64,000 nucleotides of DNA. Source: Lucinisca nassula (taxonomy: Eukaryota > Mollusca > Bivalvia > Lucinida > Lucinidae). Each line of letters starts with the position of its first letter. The first letter of the stretch is position 1. Shown here one piece after another: positions 20,161 through 29,868 of this stretch. Made by a program: the position numbers and the translations under genes. Under the pieces are notes generated by a model. That model had not been told where the DNA came from, ran no database searches, and saw only the letters and a list, made by a program, of their open reading frames with translations. The stretch lies in the NCBI GenBank assembly GCA_963580285.1, contig OY757017.1, positions 117,313,027 to 117,377,026 of the forward strand, read 5' to 3'.

Positions 20161-20232
<72 letters not shown>
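20161..20232. repeat. (GA)n microsatellite
   Basis: About 36 GA units; the first block of a ~1-kb GA/CT complex. Confidence 0.95.
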
Positions 20233-20235
<3 letters not shown>

Positions 20236-20281
20236 ATTTCATGTTTACATCCCAACGACAGCTAAGGTCATACGGAGACGG
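20233..20281 (-). mobile_element. SINE-H tail fragment
   Basis: Read on the minus strand it matches the SINE-H body (GTCTCCGTATGACCTTAGCTG followed by TTGGGATGTAAA). It is flanked by (GA)n on both sides. Confidence 0.65.
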
Positions 20282-20413
20282 GGCGGGAGAGAGATTCAAC
20301 CAAAGGCCTGGTTGAAAAAAAAATGGATGGGTGCAGTATCAAAATCAGAGAAAAAGAGTGAGAGAGAGTTAACAAAAATCATCATTTGAAGTTTACAGAT
20401 GTCACCCGTAAAA

Positions 20414-20508
<95 letters not shown>

Positions 20509-20648
20509 GACACATGTATGTACGCACGCACGAAACGAGAGAGAGAGAGAGAGAGAGTCAATTACATTTTACATCCCACCGACAGCTGAGTGAGGTCATA
20601 CGGAGACGGAGCCTCGGTTTAAAGACTCATCCGAAATTTTGAAGAAGC

Positions 20649-20727
<79 letters not shown>

Positions 20728-20870
20728 TTCAACCTAAGGCCTGGTTGAAAAATGGATGCGCGATATTGCAGAGTCAAAATCAGATAAAAAGAGTGAGAGG
20801 GAGTTAACAGTCATAAAAATCAATTTTATCATTTGAAGTTTACAGATACGCGATCTGAGTGTCACCCGTT

Positions 20871-20950
<80 letters not shown>
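20282..20950. repeat. Duplicated GA/CT unit with SINE-H piece
   Basis: A ~440-bp unit occurs twice. Each has a SINE-H fragment (20233-20281; 20559-20650), a GA run, GGCCTGGTTGAAAAA...GGATG, AAATCAGA.AAAAGAGTGAGAG, TTTGAAGTTTACAGAT and then a long CT run (20416-20502; 20873-20948). This is a segmental tandem duplication with slippage in the runs. Confidence 0.75.
20651..20726. repeat. (GA)n microsatellite
   Basis: About 38 GA units directly after the second SINE-H fragment. Confidence 0.95.
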
Positions 20951-20963
<13 letters not shown>

Positions 20964-21090
20964 TCTCTCTCGTTTCGTGCGTGCGTATGTATATCTATGT
21001 ATAGTTGTATGCTCTCTCTCTCTCCCTCTCTCCTCTCTCTCTCTCTCTCGTTATGTGCGTGCGTATGTATATGTATGTATAGTTGTATGT

Positions 21091-21136
<46 letters not shown>

Positions 21137-21137
21137 A
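20873..21137. repeat. (CT)n to (GA)n alternating array
   Basis: CT runs at 20873-20970 and ~21012-21048 are followed by a GA run at ~21094-21133. They are separated by two copies of CGTGCGTATGTATAT..ATGTATAGTTGTATG (20982-21011, 21058-21088). Opposed GA and CT runs can fold back on each other. Confidence 0.9.
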
Positions 21138-21278
21138 AGAGAAATTAGTCAAATACGGCGGCATTCAATTCAAATGACGTCATTATGATTTCGTCACAGC
21201 AAGCTGACTTTACATGTGTGTGTATATGTACATTCAGTACAAAGTTACTTGGCACGTTGTTTCGAAAAAAAAATGTGT

Positions 21279-22020
21279 TTTTGTTGTTTGTTTGATTTGA
21301 GGTTTAACGTCCTCGTCAACACTGTAAAGGTCATTTTGGTGACGTTGCTTCCAATTTTGTTGGACTTTTACCCGACAATGAGATGAAATGACATCTCAAG
21401 CCCTGCCGCCAGATGAAACCAATAGGGTGTATAAGCATGGACGGTCCGACTCGCACCGCTTTGCCTGGGCAGTTTCTCTGTGGTTGTATGATTTTTGTGT
21501 TCACGGAGATGTTGCACTTATGTGTTAGGAGGCCTTCATGCGGACTGAACAAATTGTCTGAATCGCGACGGAAGTAAGGGCGAGGTTTGTTGCCAGGTAA
21601 AATCGATTTAAGCCGCCCAGTCGCGTTTATTTTTGTTTATGGTTCATGTGGTTTGTCTTTGAGTGTTTGTGTCGCTTATATTATTTTGTTTTGGATAGCC
21701 AATTGGCCATTTTGTTGGAAAGTAATTGCCTTTTGGCTTTCCGCCGTTGATCTTTCCATTAGGGTCTGTTGTTCCATGTTTGTGTTTCTTTCCCTTTGGT
21801 GTCTCTGATGGAAGCCGATTCCTGACCATTGCCTTCACAGGCACTTGTAAGAAGGTAGAGGTAGGATTTTTTTTGTATGAAACAAGTGCCTGTGCTTCAC
21901 TTCTATTTAAGATCCTCTAAGCGGTTTACCAGTCCCTCGTGTGCGGGTCGGTTTCAGCTCTGCGTGGAAGCATCATGCAGCCCATCTATTTCTTCAAGGC
22001 CCGATGGACGGGGGTCAACT
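21279..22020 (-). mobile_element. SINE-G split by family R
   Basis: Inverted SINE-G segments at 21279-21472 and ~21908-22020 are separated by a family R copy. An 11-bp duplication AAAAAATGTGT lies at 21268-21278 and 22021-22031, showing that the two SINE parts were one insertion. Confidence 0.85.
21473..21908 (+). mobile_element. Family R copy nested in SINE-G
   Basis: It contains GTTCACGGAGATGTTGCAC, TTCATGCGGACTGAACAAA, ATCGATTTAAGC, GGATAGCCAATTGGCCATTTTG and the 3' end GCACTTCTATTT. It is a 5'-truncated relative of 37473-38084. No coding frame is recognised; the common 3' end with variable 5' ends suggests a retro-transposed family. Confidence 0.7.
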
Positions 22021-22190
22021 AAAAAATGTGTGAAATATGTCAAATGACCAAAATCAACAACAACAACAACAAAAAAAAATCAGCTTTTTAGATTTTTTAT
22101 CGGTTGTTGTGTTTCGTCTCATATTTTCAATACGCTTCCATAGGGGACATAACTTTAATTATCTCACATACCTGACAGGCTTGCGGGATT

Positions 22191-22455
22191 TGTTGGTTTG
22201 GGGTTTAACGACATATCAACCCTCGTGGGTCATTTTGTGTCTCCTCCCAGAAAAGTATGAATAGAGACAGAAGAGATAGTAGAGGAGAAGAAAGCAAGGG
22301 GGAGAGGAGAAAAATGAACGGAAGTGTAGAAACCAGAAGAAGTGACAATATTCCCCTTCTACCCTTACCTGCTGTAATGACGACAGGCCTCGCACAACTG
22401 TAAACCAATATCAGTTGAAGATACACATCACCTTTGCCTCGCCCAACCACCCAGA
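22191..22455 (-). mobile_element. SINE-Q, inverted copy
   Basis: On the minus strand it reads GGGTGGTTGGGCGAGGCAAAGG, then TATTGGTTTACAG, GCAGGTAAGGGTAGAAGGGG, a purine/pyrimidine-biased middle, GGAGACACAAAATGACCC and a tail GTCGTTAAACCCCAAACCAA. The plus-strand relative at 52785-53120 carries a longer 5' end. Confidence 0.65.
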
Positions 22456-22797
22456 AAAATGTAAACAAAAATAAAGCACCTGCTTTGATATCGCGCGACT
22501 GGATTAATGAATAATGACGTCAACTTCGAAACGCGATTTAAAACGACGTCATCCACCCAACTCGTCCATTCACAATTATAGATTTCAACATGGGAGAAAA
22601 AAAAACTCCAGCAAAATTAGTTAGTATTATTTGAGTATACACAGGACTGTTAGCTATAGACTGTGACTATTTTATAAAGACGCAGAAACCAGCCACTGCC
22701 TTTTGGCAAACAGACCCATGTGAGATGCTGCAGACTGCCGTCTGATCAGGGTCCACACTGTTTGCTTAAATTCTTGGTTAAACGGAATAGTTTAAGT
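22456..22797. other. Unassigned non-coding sequence
   Basis: No gene. GGGTCCACACTGTTTGCTTAAATTC at ~22749 is a remnant of a snap-back stem. Confidence 0.4.
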
Positions 22798-22805
22798 CTC
22801 AAGTC

Positions 22806-23322
22806 GTGTCTAGGGAGCAGCAGGACGCGGGTTCGAAACCTGTTGCGGTCGGCAGCATTCTTTCATGAGACTGTTCATATCTTCCGGCCCCCGCCCATCG
22901 GGGCTTGAAGAAATAGACTAGCTGCGTAATGCTTCGACGCAGAGCTGAAACCGACTGCACATGAGTACTTGTTAACCGTTTAGATGTTATAAGCCTGCCA
23001 AGCAGGAAAGGTGGTGCGAGTCGGACCGTCCGTGCATATAAACCCTATTGGTTTCACTGAGCGGCAGGGCTTGAGAAGTCATTTTATCTCAATATCGGGT
23101 AAAAGTCTCACAAAATTGAAAGTTCCCTATACAGTGTTGACGGGGACGTAAACCCTTAATTCAAATAAATTTCCTCCCTTCCGCTGTTTCAAGAAGGACA
23201 GTTGGCAGTTTCAGGTGAAAGTATGTATACTGTACTGGTTTATCGCTTACCGGAAAAGTGTGGAAAATGGCCTAAATTGCGTTGCATCGGCCGTTGAACT
23301 CAAATACCAACAAACAAACAAA
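22806..23322 (+). mobile_element. SINE-T interrupted by SINE-G
   Basis: The SINE-T head remnant (AGGACGCGGGTTCGAAACC, B box GGTTCGAAACC) lies at 22806-22885 and its 3' part (CCTTCCGCTGTTTCAAGAAGG to a CAAA-rich tail) at 23169-23322. The outer 8-bp duplication CTCAAGTC lies at 22798-22805 and 23323-23330. Confidence 0.75.
22886..23168 (+). mobile_element. SINE-G nested in SINE-T
   Basis: A nearly complete SINE-G, GGCCCCCGCCCATCGGGGC to GACGGGGACGTAAACCCTTAATTCAAA, lies inside SINE-T. It is therefore younger than that SINE-T copy. Confidence 0.8.
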
Positions 23323-23391
23323 CTCAAGTCAGGGCTATCTACTCTCGACAAGTATAGGTGCGGTCAATTTGACCCTCTTAAGATGTCAAGT

Positions 23392-23689
23392 TTGTTTTGT
23401 TTGATTTGATGTTTAGCGTCCCCGTCAACACTATAAAGGTCATTTTGGAGACGTTGCTTCCAATTTCGTGGGACTTTTACCCGACATTGAGATGAAATGA
23501 CATCTCAAGCCCTGTCGCCCAATTAAACCAATAGGGTTTATAAGTATGGACGGTCCAACTCGCACTTCTTTGCCTGGGCAGGCTTAGAGCCTCTAAGCGT
23601 TTATCAGTACTCGTGTGCGGTCGGTTTCAGCTCTGCGTGGAAGCATCATGCAGCCCATTTATTTCTTCAAGCCCCAATGGGGGCTGTAT
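23392..23689 (-). mobile_element. SINE-G, complete copy with TSD
   Basis: Inverted and intact over the whole consensus. The duplication GATGTCAAGT lies at 23382-23391 and 23690-23699. Confidence 0.9.
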
Positions 23690-23699
23690 GATGTCAAGT

Positions 23700-24019
23700 A
23701 AAAATTACTTCACCTGAAAATGTCTACGAGTTAAGTCGTCTGCTTCCCATTCTTGCCAACTTTAAACATATTGTATATGTAGGCAAACAATGTGGATCCT
23801 GATCAAACTCACCCTTGAGGAGCAACAATAACTTTAACAGTACGTGACAGACAACAAAGCAGACGACAACTGTTGCTGGCATCTTTGTATCCTTTACGGG
23901 ATACAGACGAAATAAACCGTAGCCCGTTGACGGGCCTTTCCGGCTATCGAACATAAACGCGTTAGACTGAAACACAAAAAGACAAAAATTGTACTGAATA
24001 TTGTGTACTTATGATATTG
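23700..24019. other. Unassigned non-coding sequence
   Basis: No gene or repeat recognised. Confidence 0.5.
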
Positions 24020-24046
24020 CGTTTAAACGAGTACCCACAATCTACG

Positions 24047-24352
24047 GCCGGCCTCGGTAGCTCAGTCGGATGCACGTCTGACTGGTGATCAGGAGGACGC
24101 GGGTTCGATTCCTACCGGGGTCGGCAACATTCTTACGTGGAGAATTAAATCTTTTCTACGGCCATTCTCTCCCTTCCGTTGATTCAAGAAGGGCAGTTGT
24201 CAGTTTCTGGCGAAAGAATGTGCACTGTACTGGGCAACTACTTACGTATGAGCCTGCCCGGGAAAAGTGTGGATAGGTAAACTGACCGGCTCAAAAATGA
24301 CCTAAATAGTGTTGACTGGGCCATTTAACTCCAATACAAACAAACAGACAAA
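24047..24352 (+). mobile_element. SINE-T, full-length copy with TSD
   Basis: The tRNA-like head GGCCTCGGTAGCTCAGTCGG has an anticodon loop CTGGTGA and a B box GGTTCGATTCC. The body ends GTTGACTGGGCCATTTAACTCC with a CAAA tail. A 14-bp duplication (ACCCACAATCTACG / ACCCGCAATCTACG) lies at 24033-24046 and 24353-24366. The target is itself a CHE arm (GAGTACCCACAATCTA). Confidence 0.9.
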
Positions 24353-24500
24353 ACCCGCAATCTACGCTATGGAGCAGAGCTAGCAGCCGCTTGCTATCAG
24401 TCTATCGCATAACCAGTACAAGGCACATTCTTTCACCAGAGAGAGAAGAGACAGTATACTAATTCTGTATAACAAAGGTCTAAAGGGTGTTGCAAGCACT

Positions 24501-24700
24501 NNNNNNNNNNNNNNNNNNNNNNNNNNNNNNNNNNNNNNNNNNNNNNNNNNNNNNNNNNNNNNNNNNNNNNNNNNNNNNNNNNNNNNNNNNNNNNNNNNNN
24601 NNNNNNNNNNNNNNNNNNNNNNNNNNNNNNNNNNNNNNNNNNNNNNNNNNNNNNNNNNNNNNNNNNNNNNNNNNNNNNNNNNNNNNNNNNNNNNNNNNNN
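24501..24700. other. Assembly gap of 200 N
   Basis: Exactly 200 undetermined bases, probably a placeholder of arbitrary size. Confidence 1.
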
Positions 24701-25273
24701 GGGAAACGGGTCACTGCCTCCTGCTGGGGTAACGCATTGGCATCTAACAAATGCTCAGTGGAGCCTGCGAATAAGCGTAGCCTCGTCCGAGCAGTTGTTA
24801 TGTATAGGCAGATACGACTTGCAGGCTGTTTTTCATGAATTAAATTTCATCAGATAGCTACGCATGCGCATTAGAACTAGAAATGCAAAGGTCCCTTTTC
24901 GCATGGGCCAGCCCAGTATTTTTGTCCCAGTAATTAGGGTGCAGTATGTTATGTGTGACATATTCTTCTTCGTGTTCAATTGATTATTCATAGAATTTTC
25001 TTTTATTTGTCTTTGTTGTCAGTTGATGTCTCTCAGTACTGCTATCTATGTAAAGAGCAGGTCTTGTATTCATGTAAATACTTAGGAGTTGGCAGAAAGC
25101 TTCAAGCTTAAAGGTTACCAATGTTCGTAGGCGTACATGAACAAAGTCTTGGAGTTCCACTGCCATACTGGTTTGCATGAAGTATCCAGATAAATGATTA
25201 TAACGCATCCGTATGGCATGGTGCATTCCTTCTTATCTCCACAACAGTTAATGTCGAATAAAATTTTGCAATC
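24701..25273. other. Unassigned non-coding sequence
   Basis: No gene or repeat recognised. Confidence 0.5.
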
Positions 25274-25582
25274 ATTACGAAAATATGCCTATACAAATAC
25301 TTTTGTAACTTTTATCGACGAAAAAAAAAACATGAAAATTTTAAGGAGAAAATTTGTGATATTTTTCTTATTTATGCTAAAAACAGAGATTGTCGTTTCT
25401 CGTTAGGTCCGCCTCATCAAGGCGGTTCTGACGAGTACCTACACTCTATATTTCAGAGCAGAAATAAGAAAAAATATGGTCTACCCGTGTAAACCCCAGT
25501 TTCACTATATAAATTGGGGTTCGGGGGGGGGGGGGAAGGGAGGGGGTGTGGGTCAAAATTATGTAGGCGTGTTTTCGTGATG
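25274..25582 (-). mobile_element. CHE, complete copy
   Basis: CATTACGAAAATATGCC at the left, core palindrome ~25375-25455, small hairpin expanded by a poly-G run (~25524-25540), and the end GGCGTGTTTTCGTGATG. T flanks both ends. Confidence 0.9.
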
Positions 25583-25589
25583 TTTTTTT

Positions 25590-25755
25590 TCTGATTTATA
25601 CTGCACTCATAGGTCATGTGTACTCGTTAGAATCGCATCATTAAGGCGGTTCTAACGAGTACCCACAACCCATGTCTTTGAGCAGAAATAAGTAAAATAA
25701 TGCACATACTTGTAGCCCCCAGTTTTCTGTATTAAAATTGTTCCTCACACGGATG
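25590..25755 (-). mobile_element. CHE core fragment
   Basis: A palindrome with arms GTACTCGTTAGAATCGCATC and GGCGGTTCTAACGAGTACCC lies at ~25610-25680, followed by the start of the small hairpin. Both termini are missing. One arm carries the AAT variant otherwise seen in the pogo-type elements. Confidence 0.65.
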
Positions 25756-25758
25756 TTT

Positions 25759-26103
25759 TATTGCGAAAACACGCCTATACTAATACGTAAATATTAGTAT
25801 ATTTCAGATGTACGTAAATTTCAGATGAAAAATTGTGGTATGTTTCTTATTTCTGCTTTAATATCGATTATGGGTACACGTTAGAACCGCCTCATCGAGG
25901 CGGTTCTAACGAGTACCCAGAATCTATATTTTTAGAACAGAAATAACAAAAAACAAGGTTCTAACGAGTACCCAGAATCTATATTTTAGAACAGAAATAA
26001 CAAAAAACAAGGTTTATCCCTGTAAACCCCAGTTTTACTGTATAAAAGTGGGGTTCAACTGGGGGGGGGGGGGGTCAGAGTTATATAGGCGTGTTTCGTG
26101 ATG
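25759..26103 (-). mobile_element. CHE copy with duplicated arm
   Basis: The left end is eroded (TATTGCGAAAACACGCC) and the right end GGCGTGTTTCGTGATG is intact. After the core palindrome a ~47-bp piece of the right arm (GGTTCTAACGAGTACCCAG to AACAAAAAACAA) is repeated in tandem. Confidence 0.8.
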
Positions 26104-26205
26104 TAACGTCATGTGTACAAGCAACCTAGAACACATGATTGCCAGTTTTATGTTTGGGCAATACTTTACAATCTCTTAGTCTCCACGTCCGGCAGATGCT
26201 TAGGA

Positions 26206-26504
26206 CATTACGAAAACACGCCTATTACAAACTACACTGCAACCTTTATCGCCGAAAATATGAAAATCTCAAGATGAAAAATTGTGATATTTTTCTTATT
26301 TCTGCTCAAAATATAGATTGTGTGTACTCGTGAGAAGCGCCTCAATCGAGTACCCACAATCTTGAGGCGGTTCTCACGAGTACACACAATCTATATTTTT
26401 GAGCAGGAATTAGGAAAAGGAGGTTCACCTCCGAAAACCCCAATTTTACAATATGAAACTGGGGTTCAAGGGGGTCAAAATTATATAGGCATGTTTTCAT
26501 GATG
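26206..26504 (-). mobile_element. CHE copy with rearranged palindrome loop
   Basis: Both ends are intact (CATTACGAAAACACGCC; GGCATGTTTTCATGATG), and A flanks both. Instead of a direct turn, the loop contains an extra inverted piece of arm (ATCGAGTACCCACAATCT), as if the hairpin had been cut and resealed or template-switched. Confidence 0.85.
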
Positions 26505-26771
26505 AGCAGAAAATAAAAAAATATTAAAACACTTGTTTGACATAGGGAATTCGCTCGTTGCTAAAAAAGGGCTTTTCTTTTTCTTTTGAACAATTCAGAT
26601 GAGTTCTTATTTCTGGACCAAACATAAATTGCCCGTTAAAACCAGTCTCTAACCTGTGCCCGAATTTAAATATTTTGAATAAACCTATTAAAACCAGCAA
26701 GCGCCCTTCTAAATTCCACTTTTTTCCATGATAAAGTCGGGTTTACAAAGGTGAATATTACAAGGACATTT

Positions 26772-27030
26772 CATTACGATAACACACCCATGTGACATAG
26801 TACATACTATCATACCTCTAAAATTAATTTTCTGATAAAATTTGTGGTATTGTTCTGATTGATTGACAGAAACAATAGGTTGTAGCCTGCAGGTTTTTGT
26901 TAGAACTGCCTCTAACGAGTACCCCATAACCTATGTCTTGGAGCAGAAATAAGCAAAAAATAAGATCTACCCCCCCGTAAACCCCAGTTTTCTCTAAATA
27001 AAGTAGTGTTTACGGGGTGTTCATTTCCCG
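26772..27030 (-). mobile_element. CHE copy, ACACACCC end type
   Basis: The left end CATTACGATAACACACCC is clear, a shortened core (GTTAGAACTGCCTCTAACGAG) lies at ~26899-26922, and the small hairpin at ~26965-27015. The right end is eroded. The arms here have shrunk so that both halves share the TCTAACGAG. Confidence 0.7.
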
Positions 27031-27045
27031 AACTTTTAAACGTCA

Positions 27046-27297
27046 ACCTCGATAGCTCAGTGGCTAGCGCGTTCGACTTATGATCGAGAGGTTCGAATCC
27101 GGCCACCGGAGGCTAGGCGTGTCCTTAGGCAAGACACGTAATGACACTGCCTCACTCCATCCAGGTGCAAATGGGTAGCAGTGGTGTAAACCAGTCACTG
27201 CCTCTCTCTCGCGCGTGTGATGACATCCGGAATGAGTGTTCGAAAGCGTTCAAATAAGCTTGAAGCTTTCATCACAGTCGAACTGAAATAAATTAGT
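27046..27297 (+). mobile_element. SINE-I, tRNA-Ile-like SINE
   Basis: The head ACCTCGATAGCTCAGTGGCTAG has an anticodon loop CTTATGA (anticodon TAT) and a B box GGTTCGAATCC. The body contains GTGTCCTTAGGCAAGACACG, which resembles the conserved central part of several animal SINE superfamilies. It ends in an AT-rich tail near 27297. No secure target duplication was found. Confidence 0.75.
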
Positions 27298-27311
27298 ATT
27301 AACTAAACGGG

Positions 27312-27528
27312 TAGACTTGCCCAAGTCTGTTAATTAGGTGTCCATTGTAAAAATAATTGTTTACAAAAATAAAAAATAAATACATTGTAAATGAAATAGC
27401 AATACCGTCTTTTATGAAAATTGTGAAATTAACACCTATCCCAGACTAAAGAGACTTTTACATATTTTTTGTTTAAAGGGGCTTTCATTTAAAAATAAAA
27501 AATGTATATGTAGGACTTGGGCAAGTCT
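27312..27528. mobile_element. MITE with 11-bp duplication, Mutator-like?
   Basis: The inverted ends AGACTTGCCCAAGTC / GACTTGGGCAAGTCT are themselves nearly palindromic. The flanking 11-bp direct repeat AACTAAACGGG lies at 27301-27311 and 27529-27539. A 217-bp AT-rich body with no frame and a long duplication would fit a Mutator-like non-autonomous element. Confidence 0.7.
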
Positions 27529-27539
27529 AACTAAACGGG

Positions 27540-28157
27540 ATGCAACTCGACGTGATAACGATAAAAGTAAATATTTCTTAACTTTTTCTACCTGCTTTGA
27601 GTGTTGGTGTTTACCGGCAAAGATGCTGAGAATGAGAAGAGTACGTTTAAGCCGGGGAAAAGCTAAACATATAAACTGGAAACTCGAGGCTAGCAGGAAC
27701 TGAAATCTGTCAGCGAATCAGTGCAGCCTTATCAAAACCTTTGTTCACATCGTGCCTGCCCTGTGTTGCATGTGTTGTCAGTCATTACAGTAGACATCAG
27801 TTCATGCTGCAGAGGTTCGATCACTACCTGGGTCATCACTGTTTACGTATGCCGATTCTAGGTTTTAGCTGTGCCCCGCCTGGGATGGAGATCTTTGAAA
27901 CATCTCAAACACTACAGAGCCTCTGCAAGTGCTGCACTCACATGTCATGATTGTATCGTATGGTTCTTGGTAGATCAAGCTTCATCATGTAAACGGTCAG
28001 ATTGAATGAGTATTTTGAAGTTGTTTTTGTTTGGATTACCTGTGACGAACATTATATTGAAGTGGATTAGTATAGTTTAATTGCTCATGTAGCCACAACT
28101 TAACTCGTGCTTTCTTCACCAGCGAACCAGTCAGAAATAAAAGTGTTGTGAAAAATA
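27540..28157 (+). other. Region upstream of the RGK exon
   Basis: No repeat was recognised, which is unusual for this window. It probably holds the 5' untranslated region and promoter of the GTPase gene. I see no clear TATA box or unambiguous splice acceptor. Confidence 0.5.
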
Positions 28158-28911
28158 ATGACAAAAGCGGAAATGTTACAAGTAGACCAGATAGACAATC
28201 AGCTTCATATACCCGGCGACGACCGCCGGAGTAACCGAACTTCTGGAAAACCCAGGTCTGGGTATGTTCACCACCCCCACCACAAACATCACCGCCGGCT
28301 ATATGATCAAGAACAGGATCAAAAGCCAGTGCCGCCAACAATTGTTCATGTACCGCCGGTAGTAGAGACTCCTCCGACGCCGGCAGATCCATTGAGCCTT
28401 AATGATCCGTTTGAAAAACATTTCTTGATGGCTGCTCAGTTGCAGACTTCGGCTCAGCCAGCCCGGTCTTCCTCATTCAGAGAGGATAAACCCAAGCCCG
28501 TTGTCAAAAAGCGGCGGGACTCCGACGGAAATTATTCTAGCTCCCCTAATCTCTTATTTCTGAAAGATGATTTACAAGTTGACGGCGCACCGAGCGGCGA
28601 AGCACCACTGCGGCGTGTACGATCGTTCAAAACTACATCTAAGGGCGGCGTACTCAACCGCGGTGACTCTTTTCGTAAAAAAAGTTCGAATCGGAATTTA
28701 GCATCTGGATCAACAGTGGAAAAGGGTCACGATTCTCCTAGACAGGAAAAGAGTGGAGTATCCGTGCCAGACTTGAAAGTCTCTGCCCATCGAGATACAT
28801 TGCCCTCATATTTCAAAGTGCAAATTCTTGGTGCCATAGGGTGTGGAAAGACTTCTATAACCAATCAGTTCATGTCATCAGAGTTTGCGAATGCGTTTGA
28901 AAGTATGAATG
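28158..28911 (+). CDS. RGK-family (Rad/Gem/Rem/Kir) GTPase, first coding exon
   Basis: This encodes 251 residues plus one base. RGK proteins are atypical Ras-like GTPases best known for inhibiting voltage-gated calcium channels and affecting the cytoskeleton. Residues 1-215 are a long, probably disordered, tail, with His-rich HHPHHKHH at 38-45, a Pro-rich stretch at 57-77, and basic-Ser motifs RSSSF (103-107), RRVRSF (152-157) and RGDSF (168-172) that resemble 14-3-3 sites. The G domain starts at ~218 (YFKVQILGAIGCGKTS), with the P-loop at 225-232, and continues TNQFMSSEFANAF, typical of the RGK G1 region. The frame reads on to 29165, but similarity stops at AFESMNG, where ATG|GTAGGT is a good donor (intron from 28912); TAG|GTACAC four bases later is an alternative. 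ATG 28158 is the first in frame; Met6 is possible. Remaining G-box exons were not found. Confidence 0.85.
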
Positions 28912-29039
28912 GTAGGTACACGTTCATGTTTCAGATACATTTAATCCATGTGCATGTAAGGCCAAATAAAACTTATGCGTGTTTAAGATTTCCCGATCCT
29001 ACCTGTATAGTTTGTTTCTGCATGTACTCGTATGTATTG

Positions 29040-29355
29040 CTTATTTGCTTAGCCGTTTTGGCCATTTTGTGTGAAAGTAACAGTCCTTTTGGCATTCCGC
29101 GTGTGATGTTTTCATTATGGTTTAGTTATTTCATGTTCGTTTTTCTTTCCCTTTGGTGTCTCTGATGGGAGGTGTTGGGTAGTTGTATCGATTCCTGATC
29201 CTGATTCCGATATTATTTTGTATAGCCGTTCGGCCATTTTGTGGGAAAGTAACTGTCCTTTTGACGTTTTCATAGTGATGTGCATTTGTTTTCGTGTTTC
29301 TTTCCCTTTGATGTATGGTACAGGAGTTGTCAGGTAATTGCATTGCCTTTGCTTC
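29040..29355 (+). mobile_element. Two family R 3' fragments in tandem
   Basis: Both contain GGCCATTTTGTG.GAAAGTAAC.GTCC and TTTCTTTCCCTTTG.TGT: the first at ~29058-29195, the second at ~29222-29355. They lie within the presumed first intron of the RGK gene. Confidence 0.65.
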
Positions 29356-29855
29356 GATTTTTAATATTTTGGGGAAAAAGTTCGTTTTATGTTATGTTGA
29401 GGTACATTGTGGCCTTTTTGCACTATATTTGTATTTGTTTACATATCATAGCGTCATAAACAGATGAGTACGTAGGACACTTTGTGGACAATTTTCTTAT
29501 TATTCCATCAATATTTGATAGAATTTCCTCGGAGATACCACGACGTAAATACGGACGTGGGGTGTGTATGTGTGTGTGTGGGGGGGGGGGGGGAAGGAGG
29601 GGGTAAGTAAAGACATTTTTGATAGGGTTGTGTGGCTTGGATGTTGGAGATCCCCGCTATGATCTGGCTATGCATATCACCAGAGAACTCAGAAAGCGTA
29701 TCTATTTATATAATTTAAGATGAAGACATAACCTATTGATATGTGAATCACAAATCCATACCTATGCGTCAAAATAATTTGTAATTTTCAAACAGGTTTA
29801 TTGATTCTTCAGTTCTGGTCAATTCCACTTTCTAGGATTGCAATGTATCTATATT
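29356..29855. other. Presumed intron, unassigned
   Basis: A poly-G run of about 14 at 29580 follows a short GT repeat. Nothing else is recognised. Confidence 0.5.
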
Positions 29856-29868
29856 CTTAGATATACAT

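Noticed and set aside
20083..21188. Proteins of Arg-Glu or Leu-Ser repeats
   Set aside because: They are translations of (GA)n and (CT)n microsatellites.
24051..24122. tRNA-Thr gene
   Set aside because: It is the head of a full-length SINE with a 14-bp duplication; the same applies to the heads at 27046, 30922 and 40261.
28912..29165. Continuation of the RGK reading frame to 29165
   Set aside because: Similarity ends at AFESMNG, a good splice donor follows, and the tail encoded beyond is family R sequence.
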